A stretch of DNA of 64,000 nucleotides from Euborellia annulipes (GCA_023213315.1 JAKCPI010014079.1:62001-126000), one strand, 5' to 3'. Positions 54,409 through 64,000 are shown, numbered from the stretch's first letter. Numbers and translations: made by a program. The notes: generated by a model not told the origin, from the sequence alone.

Positions 54409-55937
54409 CAGCGGCGTAACCAGCCTTTGAGGGCGGGGGGCGAAGCTCAACTAGGGCGCCGATTTTCCAGGGGCTCCGCCCCCTGGACCCCCTGCTCGCC
54501 TTCGGCGAGCAATTGCCCGCCTTCGGCGGGCAAGTTTCTTGCATCCTGTAATTTCCTCAGCGAATTTGTGAAACAAATGAATTTGTTTATATTTACATGT
54601 TTTTTAATGACACCTGTATGATTTTGTTTTTTCTTTCCAAATTTAACGAAAAATGTCGTTTTCTTCTGTGATTATTTCAAAAACTATTCAGTTTTCGGAA
54701 AAATATCAAAGAATAAAAACTTTTTAAAATTGAGTATTTTATCATAATATAACAAAGAAATTGAAAATTTCGAAATTTCTGATAAAACTTATTAGGTAAA
54801 GTACTACTTCCAAGTGACGTATTTACTCAAAAAGTTGATAGAAATCTACAATTTTAGTGTAAGGAGCATATACCAAATTTCATCTATCTAGCTGCTTTGG
54901 TTTTTAAGCAATCGTGTTCACACACACACCCAGACGTAATTCCAAAAGAATATACGAGAAAGACTCGGCGAAGTCATTCTCCATATTTTTTTAACACACA
55001 CTTTTTCCCACTCACACTCACACACACATGCACACAGTCTTTTCGGCAACTTAGGCCCTATAAGACTTTGACTTTGACATTGGTATCCAAATGGGTTAAA
55101 TAAAATCATCGGACTGCCTGGGATCCGAACCCCCGATTAAAGCCCTGGACGGGTACGGGTTGGCCCGTAGGCCCGTACCCGCCCGGCCCGCGGACCGGGC
55201 CGGGCGGGCTTTGGAGGCAATGAAAAATTACGGGCGGGTAGCAAGTCTAAATAAACGGGTTCGGGCGGACGGGCATGCAAATGAAATTTTATTTAAAAAT
55301 TGCTAGACATTCGTTCATTCATTCACTAAATCTCGGACGGGAATGGGCGGGTTTGAAAAATTCCGGGCGAGCTCGGGGGGCCTGAAGAATGGTAAAAGCC
55401 CTTTCATTTTGAGAAAATCGAAAAAAACTGAAAAACTACATCAGTAAAATACTAGTACTTTTTGGCCGATTTTGAATAAAAGCTTATTTTCACGGTCCGG
55501 GGGTGTTTAACTTAAATATAACATTTTAGTCTCATAGCTCAATTCCTTCATGCCTAAAAAAATTTTGAATTCCAAAAAATTAAATATTAAGGCTTATACG
55601 AATCCTGAGTAAATCTCCACAGGCATAAAACATCAAATTAAGGCTTATATATTGCAAAATAAAAAAAATTTTAATTATAGAGCCTCTATATACGTTATTT
55701 ATTATTTTTGGAATTAAATTCATTTAAAATAGTAGAATTCAAGTTGTAATATAATTTTAAAAGAAAACAATCAATTTTTTAAGAGAATCGATGAAAAGAA
55801 TATGATAAAATCACATAAGCTGGGCTATATCTTAGAGGCCGTAGGGCGCCTATGCCGGTTTCGGGGGGCGCCAAGGGCTCGATGGGCCTGAGGCGGGGGG
55901 CTCGCGCCCCCCTCGCCCCCCCCTGGTTACGCCACTG
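54409..55937. mobile_element. 1.5 kb hAT-type element, 8-bp target duplication CTCAAGAC
   Basis: The ends are CAGCGGCGTAACCAGCC and CTGGTTACGCCACTG, flanked by perfect CTCAAGAC at 54401-54408 and 55938-55945. The termini match the 259-bp MITE at 20883-21141, so this is a longer family member. It has swallowed other repeats: the reverse of 18510-18720 (54780-54990), a CGGGCGGGT-rich block (55137-55395), and a Fam-A fragment (about 55405-55560). A hairpin pair CTCGCCTTCGGCGAG / CCCGCCTTCGGCGGG lies at 54495-54531. No transposase. Confidence 0.86.
55137..55395. repeat. GC-rich CCCGNACCCG/CGGGCGGG block
   Basis: Repeated words CGGGTACGGGTTGGCCCGTA, CCCGCCCGGCCCGCGGACCG and CGGGCGGGC on an AT-rich background. 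It begins AAAGCCCTGGACGGG and ends near AAAGCCCTTTC, so it is probably a small inserted transposon of its own. Confidence 0.55.
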
Positions 55938-56644
55938 CTCAAGACACGTCATTGTTTTACTATTTTGAAATATCTTATGTAAAATTTATTCATTTTATGA
56001 AATAGCTTAATAATGCTTAAACGTTTATAGGCTAGTTTTAGCTTTTATAAGAATCATTCGCCCTTATATCATTTTGCATTCTTATGAGATGTGACCTTAA
56101 TAAAATTATATTCGACTCATCATTTCGGCTTAGAAATTCCCGCTTTTCCGTATTAAATCGTAAACATCGTTTAATATATAGTATTAATAATTCGGTCATA
56201 TTTTCGAGTAGTTTTGATCAAGTTGCCAATTTCATCTTGAAATTAAGCTGACCCCAAGCTCATTTTAACAAAGCCATTTGTGTGCCCTTTTCCCCAACAA
56301 CAAGGACAGCAGAGAAACTTAATTGAAAGTCCAGACCTTAAATAAAAAAAAGAACAATTTTAACGTATTTATTTAGGTCTCTTTATGATATTATGTTTAA
56401 CGTTAGATTAGAAATGTTGTTTAAAAAATGTAAGCATTATTTTCATATAGAAAATTTTAATAACAATGCCGCAAAAAATTACAATAATAAACATACAAAT
56501 TTTCTGAAATATATTTGTTTTTTTTTTTTTAATGATATTTTATCAGATTTTTCATAATTGAAATTGTAACGAAAAATTAAAAAAAAAAAAAATTAAAAGT
56601 TTTTAGTGTAAACCAGTAGGCTATAATATATTATATTATAATCA

Positions 56645-56815
56645 AATTAAAAATCAGTAGTTTCCTTCTTGGTCACTTCAAGGTGGTATTTGAAAATATA
56701 AATAAAACAGATTTTCTTAAAAAATTATAGAGCATTTTTTAAGAAAATTTGTTTTATTTATATTTTCGATTACCATATTGAAATGACCAAGAAGAAAGCT
56801 ACTGATTTTTAATTA
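56645..56815. repeat. Hairpin with about 80-bp arms
   Basis: AAATTAAAAATCAGTAGTTT, CTTCTTGGTCACTTCAAGGT and AAATATAAATAAAACAGATT are mirrored after a loop of about 10 nt (TTATAGAGCA). Pairing is high but imperfect. Confidence 0.75.
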
Positions 56816-56924
56816 AAAATAAATAAATAAGTGATAGAAGTAGTGGCTCTTCATTAATTATATAAACAGTGATGTTTGTATACTTAATGATGAGGCAGCC
56901 AAAAGCAAAATTATGTCCGTCTAG

Positions 56925-57490
56925 AGCAGGATGTCAAGAATTTGATGGATATACACGTTTTGAGGTCCCCTGAATCCAAAAAAGTGATTTTCGCAACATG
57001 GTCTGTCTGTCGGTGTGTCTATCTATGAACAAAATATCTCAAGACGAAAAGAGCTACGAGGTTGAAATTTTATATTTAAGTTAGATACCCCCCTGGCACG
57101 TGACACGAAGCTTTTGAACAAAATCGGCCAAAGAGTACTAGTACTTTACTGATGTACTTTTTCAGTTTTTTTTTTCGATTTTCTCAAAATTCGCTCCAAC
57201 GATTTTGATTAAAACTCAAAAATCAAATATTTTTTAGATGCTCTCTCAAATGTATATTCTCCCTAAAAAATCTTTTGTAGCACACTTTACTCGTGTACTT
57301 CATAGGAATGAGAGGAGAAATTGTTGCCATGATAACAAAATATAAATATTTTTCCATGTTTATAAATTTTACATCTTGAATTAGAATATATCGGCTGAAA
57401 CTAAATATATTTAGGCACAAAAAAGTACAGAACACAACTTTCTCTTACCTTTGGTTGTTTGTACTGCGACCAGTTACACAAGATTTTTAA
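56925..57490 (+). mobile_element. Fam-A copy (short subfamily), 5' head lost
   Basis: From ATGTCAAGAATTTGATGG through GTCTGTCTGTCGGTGTGTCT and GGCACGTGACACGAAGCTTT to the terminal hairpin remnant (57417-57486). Confidence 0.72.
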
Positions 57491-57912
57491 TTCTCATATT
57501 AACGTGGCCCTTTTCAAATAGATTTAAATTCTAATTTGGTCCTTGTGGCAGTAAGTATGGACATGTCTGATCTAGAGAGAATAAATCAATTTTTTTTTTT
57601 TTAAATAATTTTACTTTTGGCTGTCTCATCATTAAGTATACAAACGGTGGTAGTTAGTATGATAACTTACTAGAACCTGGTTGTCTGATCGTTGGGGTGA
57701 ATAAAAGATGTTGATTATGTATAATAATGATGAGGCACTATTTCTGTCACATTATTATTTTTTTTTCATTTTTCGTTACAACTTGAATTATAGAAAATCT
57801 AATAAAATATCAATAAAAAAAAAAAAAAAATTATATTTCATTTTGTATTTTTATTGTAATTTTTTGCAGTATTGTTATTAAAATTTTTTATATGAAAATT
57901 TTTGTATAAAGT

Positions 57913-58285
57913 AATTTTTACTTTCTCTTACCTATATATGTATTATATAGAGTCCAAAAAAGTGGGTGTGTGTGTGTCACGATTTTAAGCATGAAGGAAT
58001 TGACCTAAGGGATTGAAATTTTATATTTAAGTTAGTTACCTTCCCGGACACTCAAAATAAGCTCTTTAAAAAGTATATCTGTTAAATTCTTGGGTGAATA
58101 TTGTTTGAAGTACACTTTACTGATGTACTTTTTCAGTTTTTTTCGATTTTCTCAAAATTGGTTCTAACTTATTTAGATAAAATTCATAAATCAATTATTT
58201 TTTAGATTCTCTTTAAAATCTATATTCTCATTTTGACCTCAAAATTGTTTGAAGCACACTTTACTGATGTAGTATTTCAGATTTT
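57913..58285 (+). mobile_element. Fam-A copy, internally duplicated and truncated
   Basis: It has the head TTTTTACTTTCTCTTACC, AGTCCAAAAAAGTGGGTGTG, and two copies of the GAAGYACACTTTACTGATGT tract (58105 and 58253). The terminal hairpin is missing. Confidence 0.68.
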
Positions 58286-58748
58286 TTTGCTTATAAATTG
58301 CTACTAAAATTTTTTCTTCTTGTTTTTAATTATTTATCCTGTTTTTTTTTTTTTTTTTTTTTTTTCATTAATTAATAAAAACCAAGGGGCATGGCTAACA
58401 CCCTAGTATTGTTCATTGGTCTTCAGCAGGGAGTAATAATTGCATAAACAATTATAAATTAGAGCTTAACTTATTTGAATTTTTTTGATCTAACTGAACT
58501 TCGTACCATTTGGGGAATTTCAGTTACGGAAAATTAATTAATAGAAGTATGCACTCAGGTTAATATTTATTCTCTTAACCCGCATTAATTAACAGTTTTC
58601 CTCTACTTTTTTTTTATAAATGACTAAGGTTTTTTTTATTCCGAGATGAGTTAATTCTTAGACAAATAATCCATCAAAGGAGAACTCGATCTAGAATAGA
58701 ATAGATAATTCGGAGATGTCCTTTTGACCCAGTGTATTAAGACACAGA

Positions 58749-59161
58749 ATGCCTTTAACAAAAGACTCTCTCATCTCGTGTATCGTAATAAGCCACTCGT
58801 ATTCAAATATTTCGCAAATATTACTTTTATCAATTATTAATAACGACGTAATATTCCAAGGTCTAATTTTAATGAGATTACCAACAAGTCATTTCATTGA
58901 ATGGGATTTTTCGTTATTTCAATCCTTTTTATTTTTTATCTTAAACTGATAAATTTGTCCAGCTTGAAATTCCATTACGAGACTTTGTGGTTTGACGAGG
59001 AAATTCCAAATAAACCTTGGTCACTTGAGGGGCTGAGATTTATCTCTGGCTACCGGGTTCCCATTTGTTTGTTTTGGCTATTTGGCAAACATTCTAATCA
59101 CAGACCTATGATAGATATTGAGTTGAAAGGTGGGTTCACTGCTTATCTTGAAATTACTTGA
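58749..59161 (+). other. Non-repetitive region with two overlapping short ORFs (unrecognised)
   Basis: 58749-58949 and 58901-59161 are open in different frames. The second reads MGFFVISILFIFYLKLINLS then SLKFHYETLWFDEEIPNKPW and ends IELKGGFTAYLEIT. Its first 20 residues are hydrophobic, like a signal peptide or membrane anchor. The stretch 58680-59160 is less AT-rich than its surroundings and matches none of the repeat families here. There is no recognised domain, and the start context (TTGAATGG) is ordinary. It could be an exon, a small secreted protein or an old element remnant. Confidence 0.25.
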
Positions 59162-59339
59162 AATCAAAGATATAATCATTAATTATCAAGATACAAAAAA
59201 AAAAAACAAGAAAATAATTTTCACTATTAAATTCATTCTAACATGTGAAAATATTTAAAAAAATGTACTCAAAAAAAAATAATTTGGTATAACTTCTTTA
59301 AAATTATATTAAAAATGAATATCTATATATACAAATGAA

Positions 59340-59372
59340 ATGGGAAAAATGTATGTATGTATGTATGTATAT
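59340..59372. repeat. (ATGT)n microsatellite
   Basis: Six ATGT units (TATGTATGTATGTATGTATG) followed by AT-rich sequence. Confidence 0.85.
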
Positions 59373-59604
59373 GTTCTATAAAAATCCACAATTTTCAGTG
59401 AATCTATGACGCCATTTTGAAATTAATTGAGATACAAAGTTGAGACATATCAAATATTGCATTGTCACGGGACTTATATATGCGTATAAAATTTGAAAGT
59501 TCTATGTTAAGTAGAAATTGTCCTAATTTAGATTGGCAGATTTGTCCGAAAAACAGCAAAGAAAATTAATAAAAGCGTTGTAAAATAGGGGAAAAATTGT
59601 TTAA

Positions 59605-59700
59605 AATTAAATATCCAAATTAGAAGTTAGGTTATATGTTTCATTAATTTAATAAATACTTTGAAACATATAACTTAGTGTATAAATTGTATATTTAATT
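59605..59700. repeat. Centre-deleted copy of the 11975 fold-back
   Basis: TTAAATATCCAAATTAGAAG, TTAGGTTATATGTTTCA and their mirror images are kept. The hammerhead centre is gone. Confidence 0.65.
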
Positions 59701-59784
59701 AACGAGAGCTTAAATTAAAAAAAATAGTTTGTCTATTTCCTAAATTATTCTAAACTCAAAATGTGTCCAAATGATAATAAATAC

Positions 59785-60060
59785 TTTCTCTTACCTATAG
59801 AAAGAAGTAGTGGTTTCAAAAATTTGATGTTAAGATTTTAATGGATATACACGTTTTGAGATCCCCTGGATCCAAAAAAGTGGTTTTCGCAATATTCTCT
59901 GCCTGATCTTCCTTCCATAGAGCCAATGTTAAATCCCTATGGGGATTTGCATTTAAATTTCGATTCAAAAGGGGACCGACCCCCTTTGGAACTTTTTACA
60001 CATTTAAAAATTTTTTTTCTAATTCTTATGAAATTTTGTACGAGTATTTATTTAGTACTA
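59785..60060 (+). mobile_element. Fam-A copy (long subfamily), centre deleted
   Basis: The head TTTCTCTTACCTATAG and ACACGTTTTGAGATCCCC jump directly to CTTCCATAGAGCCAATGTTA and the tail TTTATTTAG, then a GC-head repeat begins. Confidence 0.68.
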
Positions 60061-60225
60061 GCCGCGTCGCCCCCTGGACCCCCACCAGCTGACTCGGGCC
60101 CGCCTACGGCGGACCCTCCCCTTTTCTTAATTATGAGAAGCTTCACGTCTAGACAGGGGGCTTCGCCCCCGGACCCCCCATGAGCTAGCTCGGGCCCGCC
60201 TGCGTCGCTAGTTGACTAGATGTGA
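60060..60225 (+). repeat. GC-head repeat, two head units
   Basis: CTAGCCGCGTCGCCCCCTGG and CTCGGGCCCGCCTACGGCGG / ACCCTCCCCTTTTCTTAATT, with a second unit to CTGCGTCGCTAGTTGACTAG. It is bracketed by CTAGY...RCTAG-like inverted ends. Confidence 0.65.
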
Positions 60226-60605
60226 AACCAATATAAAATTTAATACTGAATAGCTAAAAGTTTTTTGTCTCATTCTGCCCCTATTTATAGTAATAACAAA
60301 GAAGTAAATAAGCCTGTTTTGTACATGTCGCTGATTAATTCTCACTCTCCCACACACGTACTCTTGTCAATGGCCTTCTCTCTTTCTCTCTCTTCAAGGC
60401 AATCAACTAACATAGCCAACTTGGGAAAAGATTTGAACAAGAAAATAAACTTATGAATTTTTTTAACATTCTTCTTGCGTCCAATGTTTATTTAAAAAAT
60501 AATTTTTTTCTAATTGTGAGCCTAATAAATTTAAAACTCTAAAATGAAACTGTTCTGAGTGTGGAAATAAAAAAAATATGTAAATTTGATATTTTTCAAT
60601 TTATA

Positions 60606-60650
60606 AAGCTTTGAGGATATTCCTATCCGAGACCGAAACATCAGCTTAGC
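60606..60650 (+). ncRNA. Decayed hammerhead-like motif
   Basis: AAGCTTTGAGGATATTCCTATCC then GAGACCGAAACATCAGCTT. The outer pair AAGC/GCTT, GGATA/TATCC hairpin and GAAACATC are present. CTGANGA is replaced by CTTTGAGGA. It is probably a decayed terminus of the same element class. Confidence 0.38.
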
Positions 60651-60732
60651 GAACACACAAAAAGAGAAATATCTCTAACTGATATTTATTTATTTCTACT
60701 TCTTCAATGCCATAAATCTATGGTATTTTTTT

Positions 60733-61260
60733 TACTTTCTCTTAACTACATATAAATATACCAGTATATATATATAGAGAGAAATTATTTGATTCATATC
60801 AAAAACTCGATATCGGGATTTTGATGGAAATACACGTTTTGAGGCCCCCTTATTCCAAAAATGTGGATCCCACAAAAGGTCTGTCTGTGACTAAGATAAA
60901 GTATAAAGGAAATGAAGTTAAAATTTTATACTTAAGTTAGGTTCAAAATAAGCTTTTAAACAAAATCGGCCAAAAAGTATTAGAACTTTGCTGATGTACT
61001 TTTTCAGCTTTTTCGATTATCTCGAAATTCCCTTTTACGATTTTGATTAAAATCCATGAATCAATTATTTTTTAGATGCTTTTTAAAATGTATATTCTCA
61101 TTTTTTCTCCAAAATTGTTTGAAGCACACTTTAGTGTTGTACTTCATAAGATAGATAGGAGAAATGAATTCTGACAAAATAAATATAAATTTTCTTTATA
61201 TTTTGAATTCAAATGTACCGTACTGTCGGAAACTAAATATACCCCAACACAAAAAATCTT
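60733..61260 (+). mobile_element. Fam-A copy, terminal hairpin missing
   Basis: TTTACTTTCTCTTAACTACA through TGATGTACTTTTTCAGCTTT and TGTACCGTACTGTCGGAAAC to AACACAAAAAATCTTG, where the hairpin should begin. Confidence 0.72.
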
Positions 61261-61852
61261 GATATGGATTATTTATTTCTTGAAATTTTATAATGTTCCC
61301 TGTCTATATATACAGAGAGTTATAAAAATTTAGCTCCAAAAGCCATTCATTTAAAAAACATACGTTTTAATAAAATATCTATCGAATTTAATCTTTCTAG
61401 TAATTAATACAAAATTCCCTAGAGTTTTATAATTGTAGATTTGTATAATATGTATTTACATATAAAATTTAATTAATATATAATTAAAAAAATATCCTCT
61501 GTTGTGCGTATCACTGGCTATCCGTTTCCGCAATTTTTTGTCACACATCTAAATTTCCGTTCAATGGCAACCAAAATAAAGTCTAACCAGATATAGATAG
61601 CTACTATTTTTTTTATTGACCCAGTATAAGAATCAAGAATTTTACATTTACTCTAAAAAAAAAAACAGACCTTAGTAGTGGTATTAGTTAAAATAAATTT
61701 TTAGTTGTTAGAGAAATTAAAAACACTAGGTCGAAATTAAGTCTTAAAATAAATGTGTTTGATGCAATACTCCATTTGTCTGTTGTGTTAAGTGATGAAT
61801 AGTGGATAATAAAACAACAGAATGTAGAAAATATCTTTAATTTATTCTTTGG

Positions 61853-61895
61853 ACTATCGATTTCGTCCAAAAGACATCATCAGGCCAGCTGGAAA
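61853..61895 (-). ncRNA. Hammerhead ribozyme motif (left arm, inverted)
   Basis: The reverse strand reads GGCCTGATGATGTCTTTTGG then ACGAAATCGATAGTCC. GTCT/GGAC and GTCC/GCCC differences from the right arm weaken stem II and stem I slightly; the core is intact. Confidence 0.62.
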
Positions 61896-62232
61896 TAGAG
61901 AATTTATAATTTGACAATATATCGATACGCAAGATCAAGATTTTCTTTTACATATACATAAATTATCTGATAATACATAATTTCATACAAGCACACATAT
62001 ATACATAAATACATATATATAACAAAAAAGAATCAAGTAAGTCATAAAAAACCATGTATATACTATTTTATATTTCAATAACGGTTAGTATACTTGGTTC
62101 TTTTTAGTTATATATATGTATATATGTGCGCTTGTATGAAATTATGTATTATCAGATAATTTATGTATATGTAAAAGAAAATCTTGATCTTGCGTATCAA
62201 TATATTGTCAAATTATAAATTCTCTATTTCCA

Positions 62233-62272
62233 GCTGGCCTGATGATGTCCTTTGGACGAAATCGATAGCCCA
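62233..62272 (+). ncRNA. Hammerhead ribozyme motif (right arm)
   Basis: TGGC-CTGATGA-T-GTCC-TTT-GGAC-GAAA-TCGAT-A-GCC. The core is intact, stem II GTCC/GGAC has a 3-nt loop, stem III is the self-complementary AUCGAU, the expected cleavage is after UA, and stem I is GGC/GCC. Confidence 0.7.
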
Positions 62273-62444
62273 AAGAATAAATTAATGATATTTTCTACAT
62301 TCTTTTGTTTTATTATTCACTATTCATCTCTTAAAATAAATTTTAATAAATCATTATATTCAACTTTAACATAAATTGCCTTTTGTTTTTAATTTCAAAC
62401 CATTCGATTTGGCGTGGAATGCTTCATATACGGTACTCTACAAT

Positions 62445-62950
62445 CAGGGTGTACCCATAAAATTTTTTCGAGGGAGAGGGGTTTATCTGAAAATTTTCAT
62501 TTTAGGAACTAATTAGATGTTCAGCATCGGTGAATAATTTTTAAGGCGATGAATTTCGTCTTTTTTGTTAAAGCATCTTCTTTCATTTGTATATTCCATC
62601 TTTTGTATTTGGTTACTGGAAGATAGGCCACCCAATTAACCATATCATTAATCAAGTTACTACTCCAGAACATCTTTAGTTGGTCTCGCATGAAATTGCA
62701 TTGTCTTATCTTGGTCAATTTCGTTGCCTATCCTCTGGTTTCGCAGGGGACTTTTAACATAATCATTATAAGTGATTGTTTTAGGTCCAATAGAATATTT
62801 ATTTAGTCAATGGAGTAATGAATACATTTTTAAAGAATACAAAATATTTAATATATTTTTTTTTTTTTTGTTTCTCGCTTTATATTTTTCTTTATTAATA
62901 ATTTTTTCGGTACTGGGAGGGGGTGTTGGACTCCCATAGCTACGACTCTG
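62445..62950. mobile_element. Probable hAT-type element (506 bp) with a short ORF
   Basis: The left end CAGGGTGTACCCATAA and the right end ATAGCTACGACTCTG are only roughly inverted. The flanking octamers TCTACAAT and TATACAAT agree at 7 of 8 positions. Inside, the reverse strand 62718-62521 is open (TKIRQCNFMRDQLKMFWSSN then LINDMVNWVAYLPVTKYKRW). This may be a transposase remnant or captured sequence; I do not recognise it. Confidence 0.42.
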
Positions 62951-62959
62951 TATACAATT

Positions 62960-63820
62960 TATATGTTATTATATAAACATGCTTTTTCAATGCTGTTTTC
63001 CTTATTAAATTCATGGGATCCGACACGTTATGCCATCTTGCAGCAAAATTAGAAAACATTTTTTAAAATCATCATCCAAGTTATATTAGAAAATTATAAA
63101 TAGTGCGGCGGACGTCCTGTATTATTTGCAAATCCATCACCCCAGAGTTAATCTTTTTGCCACCCTCGACTTTAAAGGGATTTCCAGCAAAATTATATTT
63201 TTTGAATTTTAATTTTTCTATTATCTCTTTCGTTTTATTGCCTCCTTCGGTCACTCAACCTCTCCCCAAAAACCGGCCCTGAAATTTTATTTATTTCCAA
63301 TAAAGAATGAATATAACAATGCTATAACATATGAGATCATAAATTGTAAAATTTTTAATAAAATGTGAAGTTGTAAATTGACTGTTGTTGTATGAATTGT
63401 TATTTTTTAATAAAAAACCAACCTAAATATTTTATATAAAAAACAAAAGGGAAAGAGAAATATTTTTCATTAAAACTTCATCATTTTTTTTTTATTCAAC
63501 GAATATTAAAAAAAAATTTAATAAATATACTGAATCAAAGAGTTGTGAATCACTAAAATTAATTTTTTAAACATTCATTAACCATTCAGATCTTTTTTTT
63601 TTATAAAAATTAGGAAATAGATAAAATTTAATTATAAAAATAAATATAATACTTTAGTCTTTTTGTTTTTTTAATATATTGGCCCCGGATGCCCGACAAT
63701 GGCAAAATCTCCATTTGGCCATCTTATTTAAAAAAAAAAAAAATATATATCATGTGTCTCAATAGAAATTTGACTCTCTTTATATCTTTTTAGAAAGTTA
63801 GGTTATATCGGTAAAATTCA
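62960..63820. other. No gene seen
   Basis: 62990-63290 is less AT-rich and not obviously repetitive (TGCGGCGGACGTCCTGTATT...), but has no supported frame. The rest is AT-rich simple sequence. Confidence 0.45.
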
Positions 63821-63827
63821 AAAATAA

Positions 63828-64000
63828 GAAAATCTGGTGTGACTGGTCGGACAGCACACAACTTTCTCTTATTTTCGATAATTGAAAATTGTATTGTATT
63901 CTGTGCTTGTCACACCAGATTTTTTGAATTAGAATTCAAAATTTTTAATCAAATTTACTTATATTTTGTTACTATATTTATTTGAATTTAACTGGATTTT
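63828..64000 (-). mobile_element. Fam-A terminal part, continues beyond the window
   Basis: The complete hairpin CTGGTGTGACTGGTCGGACA...CTTGTCACACCAG (63834-63918), then the family tract TTAGAATTCAAAATTTTTAA and TTTTGTTACTATA at the right edge. Confidence 0.75.

Larger units (their letters stand above)
56430..57930. repeat. Large fold-back structure enclosing a hairpin and a Fam-A
   Basis: The left sequences ATAACAATGCCGCAAAAAAT, AATGATATTTTATCAGATTT and TTGAAATTGTAACGAAAAAT (56460-56580) are mirrored at 57760-57900. GTTTGTATACTTAATGATGA (56874) is mirrored at 57624-57643 (TCATCATTAAGTATACAAAC). Between them lie a long hairpin and a Fam-A. Confidence 0.65.
61793..62332. repeat. Fold-back repeat, about 240-bp arms, hammerhead in each
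   Basis: The arms about 61793-62030 and about 62095-62332 are mirrored at GATGAATAGTGGATAATAAA, ATGTAGAAAATATCTTTAAT, GCTGGAAATAGAGAATTTAT and ATCAAGATTTTCTTTTACAT. The centre is about 65 nt. No coding sequence. It has the same architecture as 50918-51280 but different sequence. Confidence 0.8.

Noticed and set aside
54897..55109. Histidine/cysteine-rich ORFs on both strands near 55.0 kb
   Set aside because: They come from a CACACA-rich tract inside the 54409-55937 element.
1..64000. CRISPR arrays, bacterial operons, rRNA genes, telomeric repeats
   Set aside because: No regular direct-repeat/spacer series, no Shine-Dalgarno-led ORFs, no rRNA-like segments and no TTAGG-type arrays were seen.

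Overview
This is a 64 kb window of an AT-rich, intron- and transposon-dominated eukaryotic genome, almost certainly an arthropod. A crustacean such as an isopod is my best guess, but this is inference. There are no prokaryotic features: no operons, ribosome binding sites, CRISPR arrays or long ORFs. Coding DNA is sparse and lies in short exons with consensus splice sites.

Genes. (1) 4-323 and 6375-6485 (minus strand) are two exons that join in frame into the amino terminus of a secreted or membrane leucine-rich-repeat receptor resembling arthropod Toll. The rest of the gene lies beyond the left edge. A non-coding first exon and promoter may lie near 15.26-15.7 kb. (2) 34315-42762 (plus strand) holds a chain of small exons (34315-34471, 40299-40374, a 21-nt microexon at 41184-41204, 42602-42645, 42718 onward) that can be read as a very small protein. 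Several of these exons have diverged, partly broken tandem duplicates (40902-41026, 43174 onward). (3) 46186-46486 (minus strand) is the terminal coding exon of an unrecognised gene with a downstream AATAAA. Degraded coding fragments of mobile elements are a mariner transposase tail (47193-47386) and a non-LTR retrotransposon reverse transcriptase piece (about 35611-35860).

Mobile DNA makes up most of the window. The commonest element, called Fam-A here, is a non-autonomous repeat of about 0.65-1 kb ending in a 'CTGGTGTGAC...GTCACACCAG' hairpin, with about 20 copies or fragments. There are at least eight hAT-type miniature elements (CAGNGGCG-like ends), many with perfect 8-bp target duplications. 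There are also two mariner-type palindromic MITEs flanked by TA, a MITE with 'GGACCCTGTTA' ends (MITE-B), a 1.7 kb TIR element with subterminal repeat arrays, tRNA-derived repeats, and a repeat family with a GC-rich head (GC-head).

The most unusual content is a set of fold-back repeats and solo fragments carrying hammerhead-ribozyme cores (CTGANGA...stem...GAAA), as known from the termini of Penelope-like retroelements. At least six sequence families are represented, two of them with the motif in both arms. Two related copies (12.09 kb and 50.0 kb) differ by compensatory changes in stem II.

Insertion order can be read directly in several places: a hAT element in a mariner MITE in Fam-A (11.5-13.3 kb); Fam-A inside MITE-B (36.2-37.4 kb) and MITE-B inside Fam-A (1.3 kb); and a composite of hAT ends (8903-10523) that appears to have moved as one unit.

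Layout. 0-6.5 kb: receptor exons and an intron full of repeats. 6.5-15 kb: nested transposons. 15.3-15.7 kb: less repetitive candidate promoter. 16-34 kb: transposons. 34.3-44 kb: small spliced gene with internal duplication. 46.2 kb: orphan terminal exon. 46.8-64 kb: hammerhead fold-backs, hAT elements and Fam-A copies.
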